From: a virus
IMG/VR virus record: IMGVR_UViG_3300047300_000657
Location: 1 to 64,000 of that record
DNA: 64,000 nt
Strand: one strand, 5' to 3'
The notes beneath the pieces were generated by a model that had not been told where the DNA came from, did no database searches, and saw only the letters and a program-made list of their open reading frames with translations. Below, piece after piece: positions 28,411 through 36,363 of this stretch. Each line of letters opens with the position of its first letter. Position 1 is the first letter of the stretch. The position numbers and the translations under genes are program-made.

Positions 28411-28439
28411 ATACTACCATTTCTTTTTTATATGTGCAA
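28411..28439 (-). promoter_or_regulatory. Promoter of the micro-gene inside the tRNA array
   Basis: TTGCAC (28434-28439), exactly 17 bases, TAGTAT (28411-28416), seven bases, ATG. Good match for the housekeeping consensus. Confidence 0.65.
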
Positions 28440-28440
28440 G

Positions 28441-28524
28441 CGGAAGATACAGGATTCGAACCTGTGCTCCTTTCGGATTGCCTCTTTAGCAAAGAGGTGA
28501 GTTAGGCCACTGCTCTAATCTTCC
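28441..28524 (-). tRNA. tRNA-Ser (GCU anticodon)
   Basis: Long variable arm; anticodon stem CCTCT/AGAGG, loop TTGCTAA; acceptor GGAAGAT/ATCTTCC; discriminator G. Confidence 0.92.
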
Positions 28525-28526
28525 GA

Positions 28527-28599
28527 AGCGGAGGTGGGATTTGAACCCACGACCTAAAGCTTATGAGGCTTCCGAGCTAACCAAACTGCTCTACTCCGC
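28527..28599 (-). tRNA. tRNA with CAU anticodon (Met or Ile2)
   Basis: Anticodon stem GAAGC/GCTTT, loop CTCATAA; acceptor GCGGAGT/CCTCCGC. Lacks the initiator three-GC anticodon stem; elongator Met or lysidine-modified Ile2 cannot be told apart here. Confidence 0.85.
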
Positions 28600-28601
28600 A
28601 G

Positions 28602-28675
28602 CGATCCATATCGGACTTGAACCGACGGCCTCTACCGTGACAGGGTAGCGCTCTAACCAACTGAGCTAATGGACC
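28602..28675 (-). tRNA. tRNA-Asp (GUC anticodon)
   Basis: Anticodon stem CTACC/GGTAG, loop CTGTCAC; acceptor GGTCCAT/ATGGATC; discriminator G. Confidence 0.92.
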
Positions 28676-28856
28676 ATGTGTGAGCAATGTATTGACTAGT
28701 ACATTCTCACCGACTCTTTTCTTCAACACCTGCGAGTAACAGCAACTGTGTGTCATTGTCATACACTAAAGGCAGAGTTAATGCCGTCACCAATTCGGGG
28801 CTGGTCCTACATATCTTATTCACGATTGATATAACCGAGTGTTAGTCACTACACTG

Positions 28857-28927
28857 AGCGAATAGTCAGAATCGAACTGACGCCACCTACTTGGAAGGAA
28901 GGAGCACTACCATTATGCAATATTCGC
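28857..28927 (-). tRNA. tRNA-Gly (UCC anticodon)
   Basis: Anticodon stem CCTTC/GTAGG, loop CTTCCAA; acceptor GCGAATA/TATTCGC; discriminator T, as expected for glycine. The 181 bases to the next tRNA hold no other recognisable gene. Confidence 0.88.
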
Positions 28928-28942
28928 AATATTTAATTTTGT

Positions 28943-29012
28943 ACCTGCGGTTAGAATCGAACTAACACCCTCTTAGTTATGAGCCAAGCGAACCACCATT
29001 GTTCTACGCAGA
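28943..29012 (-). tRNA. tRNA with CAU anticodon (second)
   Basis: Anticodon stem CTTGG/CTAAG, loop CTCATAA; acceptor TCTGCGT/CCGCAGG with one mismatch. Met or Ile2 unresolved. Confidence 0.8.
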
Positions 29013-29017
29013 TAAAG

Positions 29018-29090
29018 CTGGTCTGGCAGGTCTCGATCCTGCGACATCCGAATTAACAGTTCGGCGCTCTACCAACTGAGCTACAGACCA
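29018..29090 (-). tRNA. tRNA-Asn (GUU anticodon)
   Basis: Anticodon stem CCGAA/TTCGG, loop CTGTTAA; acceptor TGGTCTG/CAGACCA; discriminator G. Confidence 0.92.
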
Positions 29091-29094
29091 TAAG

Positions 29095-29166
29095 CGCCCC
29101 TAGAAGGATTCGAACCTCCGACCAAACGGGTAGAAACCGTTGACTCTTCCGCTGAGCTATAAGGGC
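29095..29166 (-). tRNA. tRNA-Arg (UCU anticodon)
   Basis: Anticodon stem AACGG/CCGTT, loop TTTCTAC; acceptor GCCCTTA/TAGGGGC; reads AGA, a codon that is frequent in AT-rich genes. Confidence 0.9.
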
Positions 29167-29179
29167 TTATTAGTATACA

Positions 29180-29464
29180 CTATTCTTCTAATTCTATCAA
29201 GCCTAATTCTTTAGCTACTCTTTTACCTTCTTCGCTTAATTCCATGTGTGCTTCTAAGTTTTCATCATATTCGATATCAAGTAAACCTTTTTCAAATAAA
29301 TCAACGAGTGTTGCATCTACAAAGCTTGTGTGCGCTTCCCACAACTCTGGTGCAATTTCTTGAGCAATTGGATCTATTGTAAATATAAATTCGCCACTTT
29401 CATCTACGCCAGAAACTTTAATGACACCCATGTCGATGTACATATTTAGAAGCTCGTCGTCCAT
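29180..29464 (-). CDS. Hypothetical acidic 94-residue protein, possible winged helix
   Basis: MDDELLNMYIDMGVIKVSGV, then GEFIFTIDPIAQEIAPELWE and MELSEEGKRVAKELGLIELE. The LSEEGKRVAKELG stretch resembles a winged-helix-type third helix, but no strong match is claimed. AGGAGGAATAA lies before ATG. Located between tRNA-Arg and a CAU tRNA, so transcribed with them. Confidence 0.75.
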   Translation of the reverse strand: MDDELLNMYIDMGVIKVSGVDESGEFIFTIDPIAQEIAPELWEAHTSFVDATLVDLFEKGLLDIEYDENLEAHMELSEEGKRVAKELGLIELEE

Positions 29465-29476
29465 TTATTCCTCCTG

Positions 29477-29550
29477 TGCGCCAAGTAGGACTTGAACCTA
29501 CGATTACCGAATTATGAGTTCGGGGCTTTAACCAACTAAGCTATTGGCGC
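29477..29550 (-). tRNA. tRNA with CAU anticodon (third)
   Basis: Perfect acceptor GCGCCAA/TTGGCGC, anticodon stem CCGAA/TTCGG, loop CTCATAA. The best-formed of the three CAU tRNAs; likely elongator Met or Ile2. First tRNA after the promoter at 29563-29591. Confidence 0.9.
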
Positions 29551-29562
29551 TTAGTTTTGTTA

Positions 29563-29591
29563 AGTATAATATATTTAAATGTCCTTGTCAA
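29563..29591 (-). promoter_or_regulatory. Promoter of the tRNA array
   Basis: TTGACA (29586-29591), 17 bases, TATACT (29563-29568), with the start expected near 29556, six bases before the first tRNA. The -35 overlaps the 3' end of the 29575-29811 gene. Confidence 0.75.
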
Positions 29592-29811
29592 TAGTAGTTT
29601 CAACAGCTTGTTGAACATACTCAGAAAAATGTTTTCTTATGCTACCCATAGGCCTTTTGCCGTATGAGTTCCATAATCTTTTATATTCAATAATATTGTA
29701 GTATGTTGTTGGACATACCACATCTCCATTATACTCTTTCATTACTGTTGGTAGTGGAACATGCTTTGTGCAACATTTACATGCTTTTGCTTGCTCTTGG
29801 TATTCACTCAT
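29575..29811 (-). CDS. Zinc-binding small protein after the terminase, 78 residues
   Basis: ACKCCTKHVPLPTVMKEYNG and VVCPTTYYN supply Cys/His ligands in an HNH-like or zinc-ribbon arrangement, but HNH catalytic residues are not evident. Four-base overlap with the large terminase, so co-translated. Function unknown. Confidence 0.75.
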   Translation of the reverse strand: MSEYQEQAKACKCCTKHVPLPTVMKEYNGDVVCPTTYYNIIEYKRLWNSYGKRPMGSIRKHFSEYVQQAVETTIDKDI

Positions 29812-31607
29812 AGTATCTGCATCCTGTCCATTGATTCTCTTAAATGTTCTGGCATTTTTGGTGGCCTAATCATGTTGTAATGATGAGTTTCTCCGTCTGC
29901 CTTTCCAAAATCATCTTCAAGAGATATTGACTCATATGTATGTATGTTTATCTCTTGATTCAAATCTGGCCTTGTTCTGCTAATTGCATTAAATATAGAT
30001 CCGCATACTGCGTCTGCAAGGTCTTTAGAACCCTTTCTTGGGTGATCTACTTTATCCCTCATAATTTTTAACTGCAATAATTCATCAATAAGCAAAGGAA
30101 TATACGGACCAGATAATCTTTCTTCTAATACAACCATCGCCATGTCGTCGTAATGTTTTTTTGCTACTGATAAAATTTCTGTATTAATCCCGTACTGTTT
30201 AAGTTGCTGCATCATGTCATGAGAGTTCCATCGGTCAAATGTACATATTCTAATTTTAAACCCTGCAGTTCTTAGTGCAAGAATATAATCTTTTACTTCT
30301 GTAAAGTCTACAGATTTGTCTGGTGTTGGAGTCCAATATCTGACTGCATCAACCTCTACAATTGGTGCTGGTTGAGAATACGAATCAGTCACTTTTACAT
30401 TAACCCATTTTTGAACATGTGCAAGGGATACTGCACAATGGTCATGTTTTTGTGCAAGGTCGACATGTATAAAATATTCTTTATCTGGATCTGGAGCAAA
30501 CCATGGTTCAAGTCTGCCAAACGAATCTACTGCTAAAGCTGTGTTGTTAAAAGCTTTTTCAATCTTCTCACGTGATTTAAAGAAAGCATCAATCATTTCA
30601 GGAGGCATACAGGCAAATCTACCTAATGCGTCTGGCATATTTTTATAAAATTCAACTTTGTAATCTTCAATTTTTTTAGTAGGGTTTACTTCCCAAGAAG
30701 GTCTTTTAACTGCATATACTTTAGGTATAGCATAAGATATTATATGGTCCTCTTCCCACTCAACAACTACCTCGTTTCCTGGGGTACCGTCTGGAAGATC
30801 CTCGTCCATTTTTAATGTAGCAACTCTAATAATTGTTTCTTTGTCTGCTATAACTGAATCATAAAATTTTTGAATAGGATCATTTTTAAAACGAGGGAAG
30901 GAAAGCAGTATAACTTTGCCGTAATCTGGAAAACGAGAAATTACTGATGCACGATACATATCATATATAGCATCAGCTGTTTTTGCCTGATCGTGTCCTG
31001 TTGTGTTCTCGATTGCAAATCCTGAAATTTCATCAAGGATTACAGCAATAACGTTATATCCTTCCCAAGCTTCTCTTTGAGAGTGACCTGAGTGTACTGT
31101 TATGCTCTTATCAAATTTAATTTCTGAAGCTTTTGCTTCATACTTACCTACAAACCATGGACATCTGTCAACACGTGTTTTAAATCCTTTAAAGAAAACA
31201 TTGTTTGCTTGTTGTGCGTTAATAGCAATATTTAGAATATCGATTGTATCGCCTGGTGGTTTTCCATAGTAGGTTGCTGGATCTTTTAAACATAACAAAA
31301 GATAAACCATATACGATACTGAAATAGTAGCCGTGTAGTCTTTTCCAGAGCCCTTGCCAAGCTGAGCAATTACTTCATTGCATGTTTGCTTAAACATGCG
31401 CTTTCCCTCTTCTTCTCCGAACAGTTTAACCAGGGTTGATTCTTTATATATCTGAGAAGACTTTTCAATAAGAGTATATTGGTAATCAGATAAAGGGGGA
31501 AGTCCTAAATAGTCTGGGCTTGTTACAAATGTACGTAGATCTACTGGACGTTCATCAAATTCTTCACCGTCTAATATATCTATAAAATCATTAAAACTAA
31601 GACTCAT
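29808..31607 (-). CDS. Terminase large subunit
   Basis: 599 residues. ATPase: Walker A-like GKGSGKD (84-90), Walker B VIAVILDE with Asp192/Glu193. Nuclease: IHVDLAQKHDHCAVS (first catalytic Asp) and DLADAVCGSIF near residue 545 (last Asp). It cuts and pumps DNA into proheads. Overlaps the small subunit by 11 bases. Confidence 0.95.
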   Translation of the reverse strand: MSLSFNDFIDILDGEEFDERPVDLRTFVTSPDYLGLPPLSDYQYTLIEKSSQIYKESTLVKLFGEEEGKRMFKQTCNEVIAQLGKGSGKDYTATISVSYMVYLLLCLKDPATYYGKPPGDTIDILNIAINAQQANNVFFKGFKTRVDRCPWFVGKYEAKASEIKFDKSITVHSGHSQREAWEGYNVIAVILDEISGFAIENTTGHDQAKTADAIYDMYRASVISRFPDYGKVILLSFPRFKNDPIQKFYDSVIADKETIIRVATLKMDEDLPDGTPGNEVVVEWEEDHIISYAIPKVYAVKRPSWEVNPTKKIEDYKVEFYKNMPDALGRFACMPPEMIDAFFKSREKIEKAFNNTALAVDSFGRLEPWFAPDPDKEYFIHVDLAQKHDHCAVSLAHVQKWVNVKVTDSYSQPAPIVEVDAVRYWTPTPDKSVDFTEVKDYILALRTAGFKIRICTFDRWNSHDMMQQLKQYGINTEILSVAKKHYDDMAMVVLEERLSGPYIPLLIDELLQLKIMRDKVDHPRKGSKDLADAVCGSIFNAISRTRPDLNQEINIHTYESISLEDDFGKADGETHHYNMIRPPKMPEHLRESMDRMQIL

Positions 31608-32139
31608 TAACTACCTCTGAATGAAGTACTACTGGCTCTACTATACCAGTTATTTGTGAAAGCCTTTTAGCAACCTCTAATTTACAATGAGAACATTGGG
31701 CAGTTACATCTTTTAAAATTCCAACTAATATCTCTTGCTTCTTTTCGTTTTCTGCCATTTGAGCAGCAAGCTCTGTATTTTCCAAAACGCCTACAGACTG
31801 AAGCATTGCAATTCTTTTTGTTTCAATATCTGCAATTAGCTTTAAAGCTGTTGCCTTTACATTCAGGGCATCTTGTATATCAGCCTGCTGAACAGTTTTC
31901 CACGCTTCATTAATAAGCATCGCATAATGCTGATCTGCGCCAGAGATGGCTTCTCTTGCTCTGTCTTTAATATTATTATCGTTGTGTACAACAGATTTCC
32001 ATTCGTCGATCAACTCGACAACTTCTTTTCTGGTCAACCCTGTGAGGGTGGCAATCTGAGTTGCTGAGTTGCCCTTAAGCAATTCCTCAACAACCTTATT
32101 CATGCGGTCAAAATGGACCGACGGCTCAATTTCGCTCAT
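31597..32139 (-). CDS. Probable terminase small subunit
   Basis: 180 residues. The N-terminal helix-turn-helix (NSATQIATLTGLTRKEVVEL) is followed by a helical oligomerisation region (REAISGADQHYAMLINEAWK). A C-terminal CSHC adds Cys residues. Position just before the large subunit supports the call. ATG lies seven bases after TATAAT. Confidence 0.82.
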   Translation of the reverse strand: MSEIEPSVHFDRMNKVVEELLKGNSATQIATLTGLTRKEVVELIDEWKSVVHNDNNIKDRAREAISGADQHYAMLINEAWKTVQQADIQDALNVKATALKLIADIETKRIAMLQSVGVLENTELAAQMAENEKKQEILVGILKDVTAQCSHCKLEVAKRLSQITGIVEPVVLHSEVVNES

Positions 32140-32146
32140 ATGTTAT

Positions 32147-32175
32147 ATTATAATCCTAGTTGACTAAAAAATCAA
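32147..32175 (-). promoter_or_regulatory. Promoter of the terminase genes
   Basis: TTGATT (32170-32175), 17 bases, TATAAT (32147-32152), seven bases, ATG. An AGTTGA/TCAACT inverted repeat covers the -35. The 16 bases 32151-32166 match 1240-1255 at 15 positions. Confidence 0.65.
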
Positions 32176-32504
32176 CTCGATTGCAAATTGGCAATTTTTA
32201 ATAATATTAAATATCCAATCATGTCATCAATATCATTATCCCCTGCAAAACCTGAACCATTCTTAATCCTATTAATCTTATCATCAATACGGATCTTAAT
32301 TTGCTCTTGATTGTCCGCCTGAGAAAATATACGAATTGGACTAAGAGCTGAATCTCCATACGATATGTTCTTTTTAATTAACATCTCTGCAATTTCAAGA
32401 CACTGCCTAATAATCTTTTGTCCTGAGGGAGCATCTGTTGCCATTAGCTGAAGATCAGTTATCCAAGCTTGGTATCCGCCGTCTTTGTTTGGGTATCCTA
32501 TCAT
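32172..32504 (-). CDS. Conserved phage protein of the KNxxYGDSA type (DUF6378-like), 110 residues
   Basis: IKKNISYGDSALSPIRIFS, KIRIDDKINRIKNG and NDIDDMIGYLILLKIANL match a common phage family of helical proteins with acidic residues like those of MazG-type pyrophosphatases. An NTP-related role is possible. TAATG overlap with the HTH microprotein gene. Confidence 0.75.
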   Translation of the reverse strand: MIGYPNKDGGYQAWITDLQLMATDAPSGQKIIRQCLEIAEMLIKKNISYGDSALSPIRIFSQADNQEQIKIRIDDKINRIKNGSGFAGDNDIDDMIGYLILLKIANLQSS

Positions 32505-32650
32505 TATCGCCTCCTAATTAATTGAAAACTTTCTAAGTATCTTTGTATGGTCATAGCAGATACATTGCATTCTTTTGCAATTTCTGTAACTGTTTTTTTC
32601 TGTACTACATACCTTCTATATAGCCACTCTTTACTTTGATATAACTTCAT
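32504..32650 (-). CDS. Helix-turn-helix microprotein, 48 residues
   Basis: ATG 32648-32650, TAA 32504-32506. MKLYQSKEWLYRRYVVQKKT then TEIAKECNVSAMTIQRYLE is a clear HTH of the kind found in resolvases and homing enzymes. The stop overlaps the next ATG. Probably a DNA-binding regulator. Confidence 0.8.
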   Translation of the reverse strand: MKLYQSKEWLYRRYVVQKKTVTEIAKECNVSAMTIQRYLESFQLIRRR

Positions 32651-33213
32651 CGCTTTGTTAGAACCTCATTTGCATAATATGCAATGCCAAAAGAATCTGC
32701 AACATCAAAGTCGTCTAACGCAAGATTATATTTTTTATTAAAGTAATCCGCCGTTCTTTGTTTACGCATGTTTCTTAATTGGTTTTTATACCAGGAATCG
32801 GCATATCCTGGATGTGCTAATCTTATTGCAGACTTCTCATCTTTTGTCGGATTCTTGTTGCCAATGTGCGCCTGCCACGAGGTAGGGCTAATTGTAATAA
32901 CCTTAGCACCAGTAGACATAAGCTCAGCAATAACAACTCCATAGACATAAGACAATTTTATCACAGCATCAGGTGATCTGACAAGTACCGCTCCCTCAAC
33001 CGCTATATAATCTGATTTTAACTCATCTAACATTATTGACATTTTGTTTTTAGCGTCATATATCTTTTCATAGATATCTGCACCCTCAATATTTATCTTA
33101 CCCCATTTTAAAGGAATATTATTTTCAAGCAAACAAAAAGCTATTGAATTAGTTGACGCATCTATTCCTAAAACACGGTATGCTTTAGTTTTAATTAGCT
33201 CGTTTAATCTCAT
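32647..33213 (-). CDS. RuvC-like Holliday-junction resolvase
   Basis: 188 residues. Catalytic acids in RuvC order: Asp in LGIDASTNSIAF, Glu in YIAVEGAVL, Asp in DDFDVADSFGIAYYA. Resolves branched DNA before packaging. Four-base overlap with the HTH gene. Confidence 0.85.
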   Translation of the reverse strand: MRLNELIKTKAYRVLGIDASTNSIAFCLLENNIPLKWGKINIEGADIYEKIYDAKNKMSIMLDELKSDYIAVEGAVLVRSPDAVIKLSYVYGVVIAELMSTGAKVITISPTSWQAHIGNKNPTKDEKSAIRLAHPGYADSWYKNQLRNMRKQRTADYFNKKYNLALDDFDVADSFGIAYYANEVLTKR

Positions 33214-33478
33214 TAATCAGCGCCTCCAATTTAGATTTAGATTTTGATTTTGACTGCTGCTCACATTTATAACAAATCTCTACCCCGTTATATCTGCTAA
33301 GCTTAGCTTTACATTTTTTACAATTTCTTACAGCACCGTTTTTAATAGCTTTTTTCTCATAATACTTTTCCATTATTCTTTTGTTTGTTGCAATTCTGCA
33401 ACATTCGTCAGAACAATATTTTTGATTGTGAGTTTTTGGCTCAAAATCAATTCCGCAATCTTTATTAATACATATCAT
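33191..33478 (-). CDS. Double zinc-finger protein, 95 residues
   Basis: MICINKDCGIDFEPKTHNQK-YCSDECC and CKKCKAKLSRYNGVEICYKC make two C4-type sites. QKYCSDECCRIATN is a phage zinc-finger signature (as in DUF-type endonuclease helpers). The Lys/Ser-rich stretch SKSKSKSK follows. Overlaps the RuvC start by 23 bases. Confidence 0.8.
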   Translation of the reverse strand: MICINKDCGIDFEPKTHNQKYCSDECCRIATNKRIMEKYYEKKAIKNGAVRNCKKCKAKLSRYNGVEICYKCEQQSKSKSKSKLEALINEIKRAN

Positions 33479-34266
33479 AGTGCTGGCACCTTATACAATT
33501 CAATCTGAACTGTTCCTGTTGGTGTATCCTTTGCGTAACATTGCTTTTTAATTGGGCAGTATGTACAGGGCATTTTTGATTTAGTAGCCCCAGCTGGTCT
33601 CATGGGAAGGTCGCCATCTTTAAAATTGTCATAGACTTCCTGCATCCATAGGAATAAACCTTCTATGATCTCTTTATTGCTATCATTCATTGAAATTGGA
33701 ATTATTAAAATCTCTTGTGTGTTTTTATTTTCATACAAGAAAAAACCTTCTTTAGCATTTTTAAGCTTCATATAAGTTAACAACTGTAATTTATGATTAG
33801 CTGATGGCTTCATTTCAGCCTGCCTAGTATCCCAGACCTCTTGCTTAGCAGTTTTAATTTCGCCAATCACGGTTTCACCGTCGTATTCCATAATAAGATC
33901 TATGAAGCCACGAATCGGCGGATACTCATTAACAATCTCTTCTTCTTCACGAACAAACTCTGGCATGGTTGCAATAAGCTTCTGCAATCTTTCATGAGCC
34001 TGTGTTCCTTGAGCCATGTTAGCGACTGCGACTGCATCATTATCATCAATAAAAACAGCACCACTAAATGCCATATACCAATATCTTGGGCAGTTGCCGT
34101 GACCATAACCAAGTGAGCTTGGACTGAAAGACTTTTTTATCATCTCTCCATCAGCTCTTTTAGTGTTACGATATGACTCATCAAGAAGCTGTGCAAATTT
34201 TTCTGGATCAAAAAACTTACCAGTATGTTTTTTAAATTTAAGATTTTTAACTATGTCTCTAGCCAT
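33475..34266 (-). CDS. RecB/Cas4-like PD-(D/E)XK nuclease
   Basis: 263 residues. GFIDLIMEYDGETVIGEIKTAK gives the D...E-x-K motif; Cys residues (CPRYWY near 61; MPCTYCPIKKQCY near 240) form a 4Fe-4S-type cluster as in Cas4/AddB exonucleases. Likely a recombination or DNA-processing exonuclease working with RecA. Confidence 0.85.
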   Translation of the reverse strand: MARDIVKNLKFKKHTGKFFDPEKFAQLLDESYRNTKRADGEMIKKSFSPSSLGYGHGNCPRYWYMAFSGAVFIDDNDAVAVANMAQGTQAHERLQKLIATMPEFVREEEEIVNEYPPIRGFIDLIMEYDGETVIGEIKTAKQEVWDTRQAEMKPSANHKLQLLTYMKLKNAKEGFFLYENKNTQEILIIPISMNDSNKEIIEGLFLWMQEVYDNFKDGDLPMRPAGATKSKMPCTYCPIKKQCYAKDTPTGTVQIELYKVPAL

Positions 34267-34423
34267 TAGTAAACCTAAATACTATGTCAGCTCCTAACCA
34301 GATCCCAACAATTCCCATAACTGCTGGAAAGTACGGAGGTGCTGGTACTGGTAACTTAAATGCAGCAAAAGCTCCGCCTAAAATTGCTCCTGTTAATGTA
34401 GAAAGTAATATGTCTTTTATCAT
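34259..34423 (-). CDS. XapX (DUF1427) small membrane protein, 54 residues
   Basis: ATG 34421-34423, TAG 34259-34261. LLSTLTGAILGGAFAAFKLP, VPAPP and the second helix YFPAVMGIVGIWLGADIV match XapX/DUF1427 (two helices around a P-x-P-A-P-P turn). Suggests a host-derived membrane function. Overlaps the nuclease by eight bases. Confidence 0.8.
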   Translation of the reverse strand: MIKDILLSTLTGAILGGAFAAFKLPVPAPPYFPAVMGIVGIWLGADIVFRFTNG

Positions 34424-34761
34424 TATGAATTGTACCTAACGACATACTTAAGTGCATCTACAAGTTTGTCTATGGACTCCTTTACTGAATAATAAACGTT
34501 TTTCTTGTTATTGTTTACTGTTCCAGCCTTGTCTTTTGCAATAGTGGAGTAATAAGATGCAAGAACAGCAAACTTGGTTGACATTGCCTGAAGCTCCATA
34601 ATCAACATTGGTGCTTTTGCAGAAGGCACATCTGGATTCATTAATAATTTTACTACAATTGCAAGAGCTTTATCAAGGTGTTCATCCCCCATAAACTCAT
34701 GCATGTCATTAAACTCAGTAATATTACTAATAAGCTCAAGAGTATTCTTATCTTCTGTCAT
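34423..34761 (-). CDS. Conserved phage protein, 112 residues
   Basis: EHLDKALAIVVKLLMNPDVP, SAKAPMLIMELQAMSTKFAV and KNVYYSVKESIDKLVDALKY form a helical pattern that recurs in actinophages and some cyanophages in the replication block. Function unknown. Confidence 0.75.
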   Translation of the reverse strand: MTEDKNTLELISNITEFNDMHEFMGDEHLDKALAIVVKLLMNPDVPSAKAPMLIMELQAMSTKFAVLASYYSTIAKDKAGTVNNNKKNVYYSVKESIDKLVDALKYVVRYNS

Positions 34762-34852
34762 CTTTTTCCTTTCTATCTATCATATCTATAAATAAACCCA
34801 ATGGGTATCCCACCATAAAGCCTATGCATAATCCAAAAATTAATGCTGTCAC
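34748..34852 (-). CDS. Membrane microprotein, 34 residues (GTG start)
   Basis: GTG 34850-34852 with GTGA overlap of the next gene's stop; GGGAGAA upstream; TAA 34748-34750. MTALIFGLCIGFMVGYPLGL then FIDMIDRKEKDDRR gives one membrane helix with a charged tail. Confidence 0.6.
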   Translation of the reverse strand: MTALIFGLCIGFMVGYPLGLFIDMIDRKEKDDRR

Positions 34853-35151
34853 TGATTCTTCTCCCAAAATTCAATTAGCTCTTCTAGTACAGCCCATTCA
34901 ATAATTCCTAGTCTAACCTTAGACTCATCGCCTATGATTATCTTTAAAGCTGGGTGCATGTCTCTGCTAACTTTAAATGTATCTGTGCAAATTTTTGCCC
35001 AGACATCTTTGTTCAGATTAAAAGACTTTGATGCTTCCTTATAATCAACAACAAATTGATTCCATTTAGCATCTCCCTTTTGATAATCTCCTCGTCCGCT
35101 ATTTTTTTGTGCCTTAGCTCCGTCTCTTTTAACTTCTGATCTTTCTGACAT
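34849..35151 (-). CDS. Conserved phage protein, possible Holliday-resolvase-like nuclease
   Basis: 100 residues. GRGDYQKGDAKWNQFVVDYK then EASKSFNLNKDVWAKI resembles PD-(D/E)XK proteins related to Holliday resolvases (VVDYKE strand and KSFxL). Assignment is tentative. Overlaps its neighbour by one base. Confidence 0.7.
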   Translation of the reverse strand: MSERSEVKRDGAKAQKNSGRGDYQKGDAKWNQFVVDYKEASKSFNLNKDVWAKICTDTFKVSRDMHPALKIIIGDESKVRLGIIEWAVLEELIEFWEKNQ

Positions 35152-35342
35152 TATCCAACCCTGTGTTCATTTCTATGTCCGTCTGGACATGTCCAAAACA
35201 AAAGCATTTGATCTGGATCCCACCAGGCTTCCGTGGTGTCCTTGTCGCATTTTGAACAAGGTTTCTGGCCTTCTATTTTTTGAGCATTTACTGGAATCTT
35301 AACATCAGATTCTTTTTTAAAGAACTCATCAATATTTGGCAT
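35151..35342 (-). CDS. Zinc-ribbon protein, 63 residues
   Basis: CSKCDKDTTEAWWDPDQMLL-FWTCPDGHRNEHRVG gives C-x2-C and C-x3-H ligands in a ribbon. It overlaps recA by 14 bases. Possibly a RecA or replication partner; unknown. Confidence 0.75.
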   Translation of the reverse strand: MPNIDEFFKKESDVKIPVNAQKIEGQKPCSKCDKDTTEAWWDPDQMLLFWTCPDGHRNEHRVG

Positions 35343-36333
35343 TTATATCACTAGACAAAGTATTTACAACATCAGGATTCTCTTTAAGATATTGAACTGC
35401 CTTTGCCCTTCCCTGTAAACGTTCTCCGTTTACAGTATACCAAGCTCCGCCCTTTTCAACTATGCCACACATTTCTGCAACATCCAATGTCTCACCAACT
35501 TTATCTACTCCCAGGGATTCTCCTTGATAGTAGAAGTCGTACTGTCCTGAAAGATTAGGGGGGCCGAGCTTGTTGTAATCAATAATCCAATTGACAGGTC
35601 TGCCAACTCGTTGTTCAATGATTTTGTCACCAACTTTAACGCCCGCTTTAATCGCATTAGCTTCAGCTTCTGAAGACCATAGCTTAATGACCGTGGAAGA
35701 GAAGAACTTAACTGCCATACCCCCTGTCGGAATATGGGAGGCATGCATAGATCCAAATTGGTTTCTTTGCTGTGAGATGAGAACCAGTAGTGTGTTTTTG
35801 TTTGCATAATTTAACATCTTGACTGCGTGAGTCATATCCTTTGCTTCAGCGCCGATTTGCTTTGTATCTTGCAAATCTTTTAATTCATTGCCATCTTTTT
35901 CAAAATAAATTGCTGGAAGTAATGCTGAAATAGAATCTACAACAATAATATCTACTTCCGCTTCCATTAATTTTGTTGCAACATCAACCATGTCATTTAC
36001 TGTTTTGGCTGGTGAGTAAATAAGGGAAGTTGAATCTACTCCTAAAGACTCCGCCCATTCAGCAGAGTAAGAATGCTCAGCATCAATCCAAGCGCATGTC
36101 TTGCCATTTTTTTGTGCTTCTGCAATCATCTGTAAACAAAAAGAAGACTTTCCAGCAGACTTATTTCCCCAAATTAAAACTTGTCTACCAAAGCCAAGTC
36201 CGCCCTGCAAAGCAAAGTTTAGGCCAATACTTGGTGTTGGTTGCTTTTCAACAACTACATTTTGCGCTGACTGTACTCGTGCTCTTGTTTTTGGATCTAG
36301 CTTTGATAGTATATCATCTATCAACATTGTCAT
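35329..36333 (-). CDS. recA: RecA-type recombinase
   Basis: 334 residues. Walker A GNKSAGKSS near 56, acidic Walker B IDIIVVDSISAL, the conserved SIGLNFALQGGLGFGRQVLI entry, and GGMAVKFFSSTVIKL are RecA core features. The short length and viral position indicate a phage recombinase for repair or recombination-dependent replication. TATAAT lies about 21 bases before ATG. Confidence 0.92.
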   Translation of the reverse strand: MTMLIDDILSKLDPKTRARVQSAQNVVVEKQPTPSIGLNFALQGGLGFGRQVLIWGNKSAGKSSFCLQMIAEAQKNGKTCAWIDAEHSYSAEWAESLGVDSTSLIYSPAKTVNDMVDVATKLMEAEVDIIVVDSISALLPAIYFEKDGNELKDLQDTKQIGAEAKDMTHAVKMLNYANKNTLLVLISQQRNQFGSMHASHIPTGGMAVKFFSSTVIKLWSSEAEANAIKAGVKVGDKIIEQRVGRPVNWIIDYNKLGPPNLSGQYDFYYQGESLGVDKVGETLDVAEMCGIVEKGGAWYTVNGERLQGRAKAVQYLKENPDVVNTLSSDINAKY

Positions 36334-36363
36334 TTTATCTCTTTCTTTTGTATTATTATAGCA

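Noticed and set aside
28577-28762. A 61-codon frame across tRNA-Asp and the gap before it
   Set aside because: It runs through two tRNA genes and has no ribosome site; it is a shadow of the tRNA array.
28676-28856. Possible additional tRNA in the gap
   Set aside because: No TpsiC, D-arm or acceptor pattern could be aligned on either strand; listed only as empty spacer.
33475-34266. Calling the PD-(D/E)XK protein Cas4 of a CRISPR system
   Set aside because: Cas4-like phage nucleases are common; no CRISPR array or other cas gene is in the window.
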